Shown here: positions 1-7,051 of the stretch, in pieces
Layout of the letters: each line of letters begins with the position of its first letter
How positions within the stretch are numbered: position 1 is the first letter of the stretch
DNA from: CAVVEQ01 sp963747315
Lineage (GTDB): Bacteria > Chloroflexota > Anaerolineae > Anaerolineales > Anaerolineaceae
Direction: 5' to 3'
Assembly: GCA_963747315.1 (NCBI GenBank)
Contig: CAVVEQ010000006.1
Span: 248,001 to 312,000 of the forward strand
DNA: 64,000 nucleotides
Notes under the pieces: generated by a model
The model's input: only the letters and a program-made list of their open reading frames with translations
Told to the model about the DNA's origin: nothing
Database searches by the model: none
Program-made: the position numbers and the translations under genes

Positions 1-99
1 CGCGTCGGCGATAGCCTGGCTGACAAGCCGCAGATTTGTGAAGGTGAATGTGTCTGAAATAACGGCGCGCCAGCCGTCAGTCCCAAAATGTATGGTCAT
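1..99 (-). CDS. Phosphohexomutase (phosphomannomutase/phosphoglucomutase/GlmM family), N-terminal part only
   Basis: Only the first 33 codons lie in the window; the gene runs off the left edge. The ATG (complement of 97-99) has a GGAG Shine-Dalgarno at 106-109. The peptide begins MTIHFGTDGWRAVI, the N-terminal signature of alpha-D-phosphohexomutases, followed by a QAIAD segment near residues 28-32. These enzymes move phosphate between C1 and C6 of hexoses or hexosamines to supply sugar precursors. The part seen does not separate GlmM from ManB or Pgm. It lies 47 bp downstream of the DUF389 gene on the same strand and may be co-transcribed with it. Confidence 0.85.
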   Translation of the reverse strand, partial: MTIHFGTDGWRAVISDTFTFTNLRLVSQAIADA

Positions 100-145
100 A
101 GATTACTCCGCAATGATTTTCCGGGTGAACGCCGGGACGCCTATT

Positions 146-1321
146 TTACCACCCCGGAGCCGGGGTGGCGGTGGAAAGCAGATCGCGCACGATCCAACCA
201 TCCCGACCGTCATTCAACCGGACGTGAGTCCAGGAGGTGGTACCGTCGTCAAATGAATCTGGCAGGATCACCACCAGGTAGCCATTGAGTAAACTGGCGA
301 TCACTTTTGCACCAAAGTTAGGGGATTCGCGGATGATCGCGCCGGTGCTATCCGGCGCTTTGATATAGGCTTGCGCCAAAGTTGGTTCCACTGTCAGCGT
401 GGGCGTCTCGGTGCTGGTGGGGATGAGTGTGGGGGTGGGTGTTTCTGTTCCTGTAGGCGCAAGCGTGGGAGTTTCTGTCACTGTCGGTACCGGGGTCCCC
501 GATGGGACCGGCGTGGGCAGCGCCAACTGCGTGGAAACCGTTGAACCGAATCCGAGCAGTGCGATCAGGATCACAATGCAGATGAGAACAATGGACAAGG
601 CCAACCCATACCCAAAGGGGGTTTGCGGCCGCAGTCGCATAAGCACCAAAACGATGGTGACCACCAGCGCAGTCCAGGCCAGGTTGACCAGGTAGACGAT
701 CAACCCATCCGGCCACATGCCCGCCACCCTGCTGGTAATGCCGAACCCCGCCACCGCGATGGGGATGTAGAGCTCGTAGGCAATGGCCACGCTGGCCACC
801 AGCGGGCGGGTGTTGGGATTCCGCACCAACAGGTAGGTGGAAAGCGCCGCCCCAACAGTGAGCAGTAGGAAATCCGGCCAGGCAAAATAGGTGTGAAAGA
901 GAGAATTGGTGAGGATCAGATCCGGGAAAAAACGACTGGCCAGCCCGCCGAGCGCCGCGCAGCCAAAGACGATCAGGCTTCCCAGCAGGATGCCGACCAG
1001 GCACTGCAGGAAGAACCTCCCCGAGCCGACCACCGTGGCCAGCCCCAGCCCGAGCGCAGGTCCCATGAAAGGGGAAAGCAGCGCTGCCAGGATGAAGATG
1101 GCGGGGGCATCGGTGAAAATGGCCACCACCAGGACGATGCCCGCCAGCAGGGAGAAAATGAAGAAATCCCCTGTAGGAACGATCCGACGCGCCAGGTCGG
1201 TTAGGAAGACCTCGCGCTCACCATTCTCGTAAGGGAAAAGCTGCCGCTTGGTGCGCCTTCGGCGTGCGGGTGGCAGGGTTGAACCGGGAGGAGGGAGGGG
1301 TTCGTTCATCGGCAGGCTCAT
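146..1321 (-). CDS. DUF389-like multi-pass membrane protein with C-terminal SH3-like domain
   Basis: The frame is open much further upstream, but I chose the ATG at 1321 (MSLPMNEP); upstream residues are low-complexity and overlap the divergent lipoprotein gene. An ATG four codons later (1309) is an alternative. A basic stretch (RRRRTKR, near residue 22) precedes a series of hydrophobic helices. The segment LLSPFMGPALGLGLA matches the DUF389 signature. After the last helix comes a Thr/Pro-rich linker and then a bacterial SH3-like domain (DGRDGWIVRDLL near the end), probably outside the membrane and able to bind cell wall. The function of DUF389 proteins is not established. An ATTATA (complement TATAAT) at 1368-1373 may be its -10. 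Confidence 0.75.
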   Translation of the reverse strand: MSLPMNEPLPPPGSTLPPARRRRTKRQLFPYENGEREVFLTDLARRIVPTGDFFIFSLLAGIVLVVAIFTDAPAIFILAALLSPFMGPALGLGLATVVGSGRFFLQCLVGILLGSLIVFGCAALGGLASRFFPDLILTNSLFHTYFAWPDFLLLTVGAALSTYLLVRNPNTRPLVASVAIAYELYIPIAVAGFGITSRVAGMWPDGLIVYLVNLAWTALVVTIVLVLMRLRPQTPFGYGLALSIVLICIVILIALLGFGSTVSTQLALPTPVPSGTPVPTVTETPTLAPTGTETPTPTLIPTSTETPTLTVEPTLAQAYIKAPDSTGAIIRESPNFGAKVIASLLNGYLVVILPDSFDDGTTSWTHVRLNDGRDGWIVRDLLSTATPAPGW

Positions 1322-1439
1322 GGTTTTATTCCTGGGTGCATGTGCTGAGAAGAAAATCCTTAAATTGATTATACATTCCTTTGAAAAGACTTTGCTGGAA
1401 GAGGGTAAAATTAGGCAATTCCTGGATCGAGGTACCCCC

Positions 1440-2429
1440 ATGCGGTTCGCTTCCCTGGCTTTGACCATACTGCTCTTTCTGGCTGCCGGCTGCGGCACAC
1501 CCACCCCGGCTGCCACGCCCACGCCTGCACCAACCCTCACCCCCGCCGCCACATCCACACCGTTGCCGGGGGAGGTTCTGCTGGTCACAAGTGGGGTTTC
1601 TGATCCCACCCTCCTTTCCTCCGCGCAGGAGACCCTCACCCGCCTGGCTAGCGGCTCCGGTTATACCCTCAAGGTGCTGCCTTCAGCCACCCCCGCCGAT
1701 CTCGGCGCGCAGGTTGTGGTCGCGGTCTTCCTCGCGCCGCCCTCAGACCTGCCAGCGCTTCTCAGTTCCGCCCCGCAAGCCCAATTCGTGGTCGTCAGCC
1801 CCGCAGAATTGCCCCAGGCAGTCAACCTCAGCGTGATCCTTTCCAACCCCGAGTACCAGTCCTTCCTGGCGGGTTATACCGCCATTCTGCTTTCCAACGA
1901 TTGGCGCGCGGGCGGGCTGCTGCCGGGTGGGACACCGGAGAACGATCAGCTGCAGCAATCCTTTGTGAACGGCGGTGCATATTTCTGTGGAACCTGCTCC
2001 CCCCTCTATCCTCCCTATATGAACTTCCCCATCCAGGGCGCGCTGCCCGCGGGGAGCGATGCGAACACCTGGATCGGCATGGCCAACCAACTCCTCGCCA
2101 ACCGGCTGAATGTGATGTACGTTTCGCCGGAAGCCGCCAGCCCGGAGCTATATAATTTTCTGGTGAGCCAGAATATGGTGATCCTTGGTTCGGGCACCCC
2201 ACCTGAATCCGCGGCTTCGCGTTACGCCGGCTCGGTGATCCAGGATCCAATCACCCCCATCGAGACGCTTTGGCCGGATCTGACCTCCGGGAAGGGCGGC
2301 AGCACAGTGGCCGCGGATCTGCTCTTCACCCATGTGAATCCCGGGCTCTTCAGCGAAGGCCGCCAGCACCAGGCCGAAGAGTTGATTGCACAATTGCGGG
2401 ATGGTTTGATTCTGACCCGGAATCCTTGA
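1440..2429 (+). CDS. Lipoprotein with BMP/PnrA-like periplasmic-binding fold
   Basis: The start is the ATG at 1440, preceded by a GAGG motif; the longer frame has no signal upstream. Residues 1-18 form a lipoprotein signal peptide ending in LAAGC (Cys18), followed by a Thr/Pro/Ala linker typical of Chloroflexota surface lipoproteins. The 329-residue product then shows alternating beta/alpha segments resembling basic-membrane-protein (PnrA-type) binding proteins: EVLLVTSG at the start, the FLAGYTAILLS stretch and a WRAGGLLPGG loop. This suggests a substrate-binding or sensory lipoprotein, but no ABC permease lies nearby, so any transport role is unsupported. It is divergent from the DUF389 gene across about 118 bp. 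Confidence 0.65.
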   Translation: MRFASLALTILLFLAAGCGTPTPAATPTPAPTLTPAATSTPLPGEVLLVTSGVSDPTLLSSAQETLTRLASGSGYTLKVLPSATPADLGAQVVVAVFLAPPSDLPALLSSAPQAQFVVVSPAELPQAVNLSVILSNPEYQSFLAGYTAILLSNDWRAGGLLPGGTPENDQLQQSFVNGGAYFCGTCSPLYPPYMNFPIQGALPAGSDANTWIGMANQLLANRLNVMYVSPEAASPELYNFLVSQNMVILGSGTPPESAASRYAGSVIQDPITPIETLWPDLTSGKGGSTVAADLLFTHVNPGLFSEGRQHQAEELIAQLRDGLILTRNP

Positions 2430-2549
2430 AATGAGATCGGCCCCAAAGAATATATATTGTGACTGATTGGTGTCGGAGAAATAACAGTCACTAACCTACA
2501 GCTGACAGTATATTTTCGGTGAACAACCAAATCTGACAAAAAGAATTGT

Positions 2550-3209
2550 TTACGCGGCTTGTTTATTCAATCCGCAAATATTCAGGAACTCAGACCGCAA
2601 AGCAGGATCCTCAGAATAAACCCCGCGAAAAACGGTGGTGCGCGTGGCTGGTGAGATCTCGCGCACTCCGCGCATTTCCACGCACATATGCTTGGCCCGG
2701 ATAAACACCGCCACTCCGTGCGGTGCCATCAACGTTTCCAATGTATCCGCTATCTCATAACCAATGCGTTCCTGCACTGCAAACCGTTTTGTGTATAGCC
2801 GCACCAGGCGGGTTAATTTTGAGATACCTAGAATGGAGTCATTTGCCACATAACCGACATAGGCCTCTCCGTAAAACGGAAAGACGTGGTGCTCGCATAG
2901 CGAATGAAAATTGATCGGTCCTTCGATCACCTGGCTTAAACGGCAATCCGGCTCGCCGCGGCATTCTCTTGGAAAAGCTTTGATCAATTTTGGGTCGCCT
3001 TCATAACCATTGGTGGATTCATAAAGGGCTTCAATGAACCGGCGCGGTGTTTCTTTTGTTGAGGGAGTTGTGATATCCATGCCAAAAGCTGAAAATATTT
3101 CAGCCATGTAATCTTGATATTTTTGCATGTCTTCTTTGGAAATATTCCGTTTATTTAGTTTTAATAACTCATCTAAGGAGAAATCGTCGTAAGATTGGAT
3201 GTTTGTCAT
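2550..3209 (-). CDS. folE: GTP cyclohydrolase I
   Basis: Converts GTP to 7,8-dihydroneopterin triphosphate, the first step to tetrahydrofolate (and pterins or queuosine in some bacteria). The 219-residue protein has the normal family length. Zinc ligands are visible: Cys105 and His108 in SLCEHHVFPF and Cys176 in KHMCVEMRGV. The ATG at 3209 has a GAGGA Shine-Dalgarno a few bases upstream. The gene stands alone between the lipoprotein and sugar transferase genes, with no other folate genes visible. Confidence is high because the core motifs are intact and in frame. Confidence 0.95.
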   Translation of the reverse strand: MTNIQSYDDFSLDELLKLNKRNISKEDMQKYQDYMAEIFSAFGMDITTPSTKETPRRFIEALYESTNGYEGDPKLIKAFPRECRGEPDCRLSQVIEGPINFHSLCEHHVFPFYGEAYVGYVANDSILGISKLTRLVRLYTKRFAVQERIGYEIADTLETLMAPHGVAVFIRAKHMCVEMRGVREISPATRTTVFRGVYSEDPALRSEFLNICGLNKQAA

Positions 3210-3337
3210 TATTGATCCTCTAATATTTTGGGTTTGCGCGGTTGAGATTCTATCAACTTGTGATCATTATAGTCAATTGGTGGGTATCGGATTTGTGCCC
3301 ACCACCTTAATCCCATGACCGGAAGAATCCATTATTG

Positions 3338-3377
3338 TGAGATTGCTTCGTCACCCTTCGGTCTCCTCGCAATGACG
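3338..3377. repeat. Short dispersed intergenic hairpin repeat (TCATTGCGAGGAG family)
   Basis: A 40-bp intergenic element between folE and the sugar transferase. On the minus strand it begins CGTCATTGCGAGGAG and ends GACGAAGCAATCTCA. The ends are partly complementary, so it can fold. I recognise this as a widely dispersed short repeat found between genes in many unrelated bacteria; I see one copy here. It lies downstream of the sugar transferase and upstream of folE (both on the minus strand). Confidence 0.7.
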
Positions 3378-3391
3378 AAGGGAGCTCAATT

Positions 3392-4024
3392 CTATTCATT
3401 TTCGCTGCCCATGAACTCCCGTGCGGTAGCCTCTCCCGGCGCGGAAATCCCCTCCCGGCGCAGCACCTTTCCGAAGGTCATCGCCAGGATCTTGATATCC
3501 AGCCGCATGCTCCAGTGATCCACGTACCACACATCCAGGCGGAATTTCTCCTCCCAGCTGATGGCGTTGCGCCCGTTCACCTGCGCCCAGCCCGCCATCC
3601 CCGGCAGCACATCATGGCGGCGTGCCTGCTCGGCGGAATAACGCGGAAGGTATTGGATCAGCAGCGGGCGCGGACCCACCAGGCTCATCTCCCCGCGCAG
3701 CACATTGATCAACTCGGGCAGCTCATCCAGGCTGGTGGAGCGCAGGAATTTCCCGATCCCGGTCAGGCGGTCCTTATCCGGTAGCAGATTCCCCTGCGTG
3801 TCGCGCTCGTCGCGCATGGTGCGAAATTTGTAGATGCGGAAGATCTTCCCCCGGTAGCCCGGGCGCTCCTGGGTGAAGATCAGCGGCCAGCCCTGTTTGA
3901 TCCAAAGAATGATGGCAATGACCAACACGAAGGGCGAGATGACGATCGCGCCGGGGATGGTCAGCAGCAGGTCAAAGATCCGCTTTCGCAGGGGCATACC
4001 CTTAGGCAGCAGAAGGGCGGTCAT
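3392..4024 (-). CDS. Bacterial sugar transferase (undecaprenyl-phosphate glycosylphosphotransferase)
   Basis: A 210-residue membrane enzyme of the WcaJ/EpsL-type family, which transfers a sugar-1-phosphate from a nucleotide sugar to a polyprenyl phosphate to start exopolysaccharide or glycan synthesis. It is the short form with one N-terminal hydrophobic segment (about residues 16-42) followed by the catalytic domain. Conserved motifs are KFRTM (66-70), RSTSLDELPEL (95-105) and SLVGPRP (114-120). The ATG at 4024 has no Shine-Dalgarno but sits 6 nt after a TAAAAT box (complement of 4031-4036), so the mRNA may be leaderless. No other polysaccharide genes are adjacent. Confidence 0.9.
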   Translation of the reverse strand: MTALLLPKGMPLRKRIFDLLLTIPGAIVISPFVLVIAIILWIKQGWPLIFTQERPGYRGKIFRIYKFRTMRDERDTQGNLLPDKDRLTGIGKFLRSTSLDELPELINVLRGEMSLVGPRPLLIQYLPRYSAEQARRHDVLPGMAGWAQVNGRNAISWEEKFRLDVWYVDHWSMRLDIKILAMTFGKVLRREGISAPGEATAREFMGSENE

Positions 4025-4030
4025 GAAATT

Positions 4031-4036
4031 ATTTTA
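4031..4036 (-). promoter_or_regulatory. Candidate -10 box giving a leaderless sugar transferase mRNA
   Basis: The complement reads TAAAAT and ends 6 nt before the ATG at 4024, placing the expected transcription start at or very near the start codon. No clear -35 is seen; the 21-bp repeat array lies immediately upstream. Confidence 0.45.
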
Positions 4037-4037
4037 T

Positions 4038-4139
4038 CAGCGAAGCGACACATTGTGCCAGCGTAGCGGCACAACGTGCTAGCGAAGCTAAATAGTGCAC
4101 CAACGAAGAGGTACAGAATACCAGCGATGCAAAAAATGG
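4038..4139. repeat. Degenerate tandem repeat, about five units of 20-22 bp
   Basis: Units begin at about 4038, 4059, 4080, 4101 and 4122. Each carries a variant of CAGCGAAGC followed by a CACA..GTGC-like tail: CAGCGAAGC, CAGCGTAGC, TAGCGAAGC, CAACGAAGA, CAGCGATGC. The first two units are the closest match. The array lies between the sugar transferase start and the selenoprotein operon promoter. Confidence 0.6.
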
Positions 4140-4155
4140 GACATCCACCATCGGG

Positions 4156-4182
4156 TATAATTCCGGCAGTCACTTCAGGAGG
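4156..4182 (+). promoter_or_regulatory. Promoter -10 and ribosome-binding site of the rdx-trpS-dtd operon
   Basis: TATAAT at 4156-4161 is followed by a strong AGGAGG at 4177-4182. The spacing decides the start: the ATG at 4186 is only 3 nt away and reads ATG AAA TGA, whereas the ATG at 4191 is 8 nt away and opens the conserved Rdx protein. No clear -35 box is seen. Confidence 0.55.
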
Positions 4183-4190
4183 CAAATGAA

Positions 4191-4421
4191 ATGAAGATCA
4201 CCATCCAGTACTGCATGGTTTGAGCGTATACCGATAAAGCTGCCGGTCTGGCAGCCGAGATCCTGAAGAATTTTGAATCCCGCCTGGAATCCCTCACCCT
4301 GCTGCCGTCGGATGGCGGCCGCTTCGAGGTGAGCGTGGATGACAAGTTGATCTATTCCAAGCTGGCCAACGGCCGCTTCCCCCGCCCGGGGGAGGTGGAA
4401 GATTTGATCCGCAAACTCTGA
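4191..4421 (+). CDS. SelW/Rdx-family selenoprotein with CxxU redox motif (in-frame TGA read as Sec)
   Basis: A 76-residue thioredoxin-fold protein if the TGA at 4221-4223 is read as selenocysteine. It starts MKITIQYCMV, then U11, then AYTDKAAGLAAEIL, so Cys8 and Sec11 form the CxxU motif in the place of the CxxC of bacterial Rdx proteins. The rest follows the family: a central DGGRFEVSVDDKLIYSKL strand region, then GRFPRPGEVEDLI and a stop at 4419-4421. No start codon lies between the TGA and the rest of the protein, so a downstream-only gene is unlikely. A hairpin with a GGTCT loop follows 22 nt after the TGA. The likely role is thiol/selenol redox exchange; the substrate is unknown. It leads an operon with trpS (14 bp gap) and dtd. 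Confidence 0.85.
4239..4255 (+). promoter_or_regulatory. Putative bacterial SECIS hairpin of the rdx selenoprotein gene
   Basis: GCTGCC (4239-4244) pairs perfectly with GGCAGC (4250-4255) around a five-base GGTCT loop that starts 22 nt after the TGA. The loop equals the GGUCU apical loop known from the Escherichia coli fdhF SECIS, and the distance fits the bacterial range. It lies inside the coding region, as bacterial SECIS elements do. Confidence 0.75.
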
Positions 4422-4435
4422 TCGGAAAGGTTCGT

Positions 4436-5422
4436 ATGCCCAAGAAAGGCCGCGTTTTTTCCGGCGCCCGTCCCACCGGCCGCCAGCACCTGGGGAATTA
4501 CCTGGGCGCCATTAAAAACTATGTGGCGCTGCAGGAAGATTACGACTGTGTCTATTGCATCGTGGACCTGCACGCGCTGACCACCCTGGATACCACCGAA
4601 AACCTGCGCGCCAACACCCTGGAAATGGCCCTGGATTGGCTGGCAGCCGGGATTCGCCCGGCGGAATCGATCATGTTCATTCAATCCCACGTTCGCCAGG
4701 TGAATGAGCTCAATACGATCCTTTCCATGGTCAGCCCGCTGGGAAATTGACCGATCTGCCCACCTTCAAGGAAAAAGTTCGCGAGCAGCCCCACAACGTC
4801 AACTTCGGGCTGGTGGGCTACCCCGTTCTGATGACCGCCGATATCGTCCTGTATAAAACCGACGTCGTTCCGGTGGGCGTGGACCAGGCGCCGCATATCG
4901 AGTTCGCCCGCGAGACGGTGCGCTCCTTCAACCACACCTATCACACCCAGGTGCTCATCGAACCAAAGATGAAAGCCACTGAGTTTCCCAAAGGTGCTGG
5001 GTACCGATGGCGTCCAAAAGATGAGCAAGAGCCTGAATAACCATATCGAGCTGGCTGCCACCCCGGAGGAAACCGAAAAACGCGTTCTCACCATGGTCAC
5101 CGACCCCGCCCGCATCCGCCGCACCGACCCCGGTAACCCGGATGTGTGCAATGTGTTCTCCTTCCACAGGATGTTCTCCAGCGCCGATGAGATCGCGATG
5201 GTCAACACCGAGTGCCGCCGGGCTGGGATTGGCTGCGTGGATTGTAAAAAGCTGATGGCCAAGAACCTCAACGCCTCGCTGGTGCCCTTCCGCGCCAGGC
5301 GGGAGGAGTTCGCCCGCAAGCCGGATGAGGTCTGGGACACGCTGAACGATGGCGCAAAACGCGCCAGCGTGATCGCCGAGAAAACCATGGAAGAAGTCCG
5401 CACCGTCATCGGGCTTCCATAA
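4436..5422 (+). CDS. trpS: Tryptophanyl-tRNA synthetase, reading frame broken by two compensating indels
   Basis: Charges tRNA-Trp with tryptophan. The class I signature appears as PTGRQHLGNYLG (residues 13-24, HIGH-equivalent) and the KMSKS loop as QKMSKSLNN in the last third. The frame breaks at about 4742-4747 (SPLG to TDLPTF, a missing base) and again at about 4990 (FPK to VLGTDG, an extra G). The two cancel, so 987 nt gives a normal 328 residues. This pattern points to consensus errors. The ATG at 4436 has a GGAAAGG upstream. The gene lies between the Rdx selenoprotein gene and dtd (9 bp gap). Confidence 0.9.
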
Positions 5423-5431
5423 CGATATCCA

Positions 5432-5869
5432 ATGCGCGCTGTCATTCAGCGGGTTTCTTCAGCTTCTGTTGTGGTGGATGGGAAAACCATCTCCTCCATC
5501 GATCAAGGACTCTTGATCCTGCTGGGGGTGGGGCCTGACGATTCCGAAGCGATCGCTCAGCAGCTGACAAAAAAGATCGCCGCGATGCGCATCTTCCCGG
5601 ATTCGGAGGAAAAAATGAACCTCTGCGTTCGAGATATTGGCGGTGCCGCAATTGTCGTTTCGCAGTTCACCCTCTACGCCGATACCCGCAAGGGCAACCG
5701 ACCGTCTTTTATCGGGGCTGCCGCGCCGGAGCTGGCCAGTCCGCTTTGCGACCGGTTCGTGGAATACCTGGTGGCGGAAGGTGTCCCATCCCAGACCGGG
5801 GAATTCGGGGCGCACATGCAGGTGAATCTGGTGAATGACGGCCCGGTCACGATCCTTTTGGAAATGTAG
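5432..5869 (+). CDS. dtd: D-aminoacyl-tRNA deacylase
   Basis: Removes D-amino acids (and glycine from tRNA-Ala) from mischarged tRNAs, protecting translation. The 145-residue length is typical. The two family signatures are intact: SQFTLYADTRKGNRPSF at residues 77-93 and VNDGPVT at 134-140, which form the active site across the homodimer. The start MRAVIQRVSSASV is the classic N-terminus. It sits 9 bp after the trpS stop, and the pairing of a tRNA synthetase with a D-aminoacyl-tRNA proofreader makes functional sense. Confidence 0.95.
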   Translation: MRAVIQRVSSASVVVDGKTISSIDQGLLILLGVGPDDSEAIAQQLTKKIAAMRIFPDSEEKMNLCVRDIGGAAIVVSQFTLYADTRKGNRPSFIGAAAPELASPLCDRFVEYLVAEGVPSQTGEFGAHMQVNLVNDGPVTILLEM

Positions 5870-5953
5870 AAGGTTTTTCCAGCCGTTGGAACCGGTTCTT
5901 ATGCAATTCTAATACCTGGAATGTATAATTCAGATAATTCTAAGGAGTGAAAA

Positions 5954-6985
5954 ATGAACATAGCCAGTCTTGTTTCCACGTTTGCAGTTTTCCTCTGGGT
6001 GGGATTTGTGGTGGTTCTCATCCTGGTGGTCGTGGCCGCCTGGCGCGGCCGGCCGATCAAGAAAGGCGCGCTCATCATCCTGGTGATCGGCGCTGTCGCC
6101 ATCGCCACCAGCCTGCTCAGCGCCGGGCTTGTTTGGGTCAATCCGCAGGAGCGCGGAATGGTCATCTCCGCCCTGGAACCGCAGGGCTACCGCACTGAGG
6201 CACTTGACCCCGGTTTGCACTTCATCGTCCCGTTCGCGGAGAACGTTGTGCTCTACCCGATCTCCAAGCAAACCTACACCATGTCCATCGCCACCAACGA
6301 AGGGGAAGTCCGTGGGGATGATTCCATCTCCGCCCGCACCTCCGATGGGCAGGAAGTGCTGGTGGATGCTTCGGTGATCTACAAGATCAATCCCGACGAG
6401 GTCCCCCAGGTTCATATCCAGTGGCAGGATCGCTACCGCAATGATCTCGTCCGTCCCGTTGCCCGCGGGGTGATCCGGGATGCGATCTCGCAATTCAGCG
6501 TCCAGGATGTCTACAGCACGAAAAGAGGGTTGGTTTCCACGATGATCACCGAGAGCCTGGCCTCACAATTGGGCGCAAATGGTGTGGAACTTGTCGAATT
6601 CGTCCTGCGCAATATCCAGTTCTCCCCGGAATATGCGGCTTCGGTGGAACAAAAACAGATCGCCGAGCAGTTAGCCCAGCAGGCTGCCTTTGTGGTGCAG
6701 CAGAAGCAGCAGGAAGCCCAGCAGGCGCGTGAAGTGGCCAAAGGTCAGGCGGATGCAGCCGTAACGGTGGCGGAAGGGAACGCGAAATCGCGTCTCATCA
6801 ATGCGGAAGCCGAAGCCAAAGCGCTGGAGCTGATCCAGCAGGCGTTGCAGGGTAACCCGGAATTGCTCACTTACCAATATATTACCAAGCTGGCTCCCAA
6901 CATCCAGGCCATGCTGCTACCCAGCAATTCCCCCTTTATTATGAACCTGCCCAACATGGGGTTGACCGAACCAGTAGTTCGCTGA
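5954..6985 (+). CDS. SPFH/band 7 (prohibitin-like) membrane protein
   Basis: A 343-residue protein with two N-terminal hydrophobic helices (about 6-29 and 36-59) followed by an SPFH domain beginning at VNPQERGMVISALEPQGYR. A long Ala/Gln/Glu-rich coiled-coil segment (about 220-285) drives oligomerisation in this family. It resembles prohibitin and HflK/HflC-type scaffolds that form large rings on the cytoplasmic membrane and modulate proteases or membrane domains. The exact partner is not evident. A strong AAGGAG lies before the ATG, and a TATAAT-like box occurs near 5920. A terminator at 6997-7027 ends the unit. Confidence 0.9.
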   Translation: MNIASLVSTFAVFLWVGFVVVLILVVVAAWRGRPIKKGALIILVIGAVAIATSLLSAGLVWVNPQERGMVISALEPQGYRTEALDPGLHFIVPFAENVVLYPISKQTYTMSIATNEGEVRGDDSISARTSDGQEVLVDASVIYKINPDEVPQVHIQWQDRYRNDLVRPVARGVIRDAISQFSVQDVYSTKRGLVSTMITESLASQLGANGVELVEFVLRNIQFSPEYAASVEQKQIAEQLAQQAAFVVQQKQQEAQQAREVAKGQADAAVTVAEGNAKSRLINAEAEAKALELIQQALQGNPELLTYQYITKLAPNIQAMLLPSNSPFIMNLPNMGLTEPVVR

Positions 6986-6996
6986 TTGTATTTACG

Positions 6997-7027
6997 ATCA
7001 GGGCAGCAAGTCTGCCCTGATTTGTTT
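6997..7027 (+). terminator. Rho-independent terminator after the SPFH gene
   Basis: ATCAGGGCAG (6997-7006) pairs with CTGCCCTGAT (7012-7021) around a five-base loop, followed by TTGTTT. It separates the SPFH gene from selD. Confidence 0.85.
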
Positions 7028-7039
7028 AACCACACTGGG

Positions 7040-7045
7040 TATAAT
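7040..7045 (+). promoter_or_regulatory. Candidate -10 box giving a leaderless selD mRNA
   Basis: TATAAT ends 6 nt before the selD ATG at 7052 and no Shine-Dalgarno is present, so transcription would start at or near the A of the ATG. A good -35 is not evident. Confidence 0.5.
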
Positions 7046-7051
7046 AACTTT

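Noticed and set aside
399..530. Repetitive GTG/Val-rich pattern on the plus strand and Pro/Thr repeats on the minus strand
   Set aside because: It is the low-complexity Thr/Pro linker of the DUF389 protein and not a separate repeat element.
2459..2491. 7-bp inverted repeat GTGACTG/CAGTCAC between the lipoprotein and folE
   Set aside because: Long loop and no T-run; not convincing as a terminator.
4742..4990. Programmed frameshifting in trpS
   Set aside because: No slippery heptamer or pseudoknot is apparent, and similar breaks occur in many unrelated genes, so consensus error is simpler.
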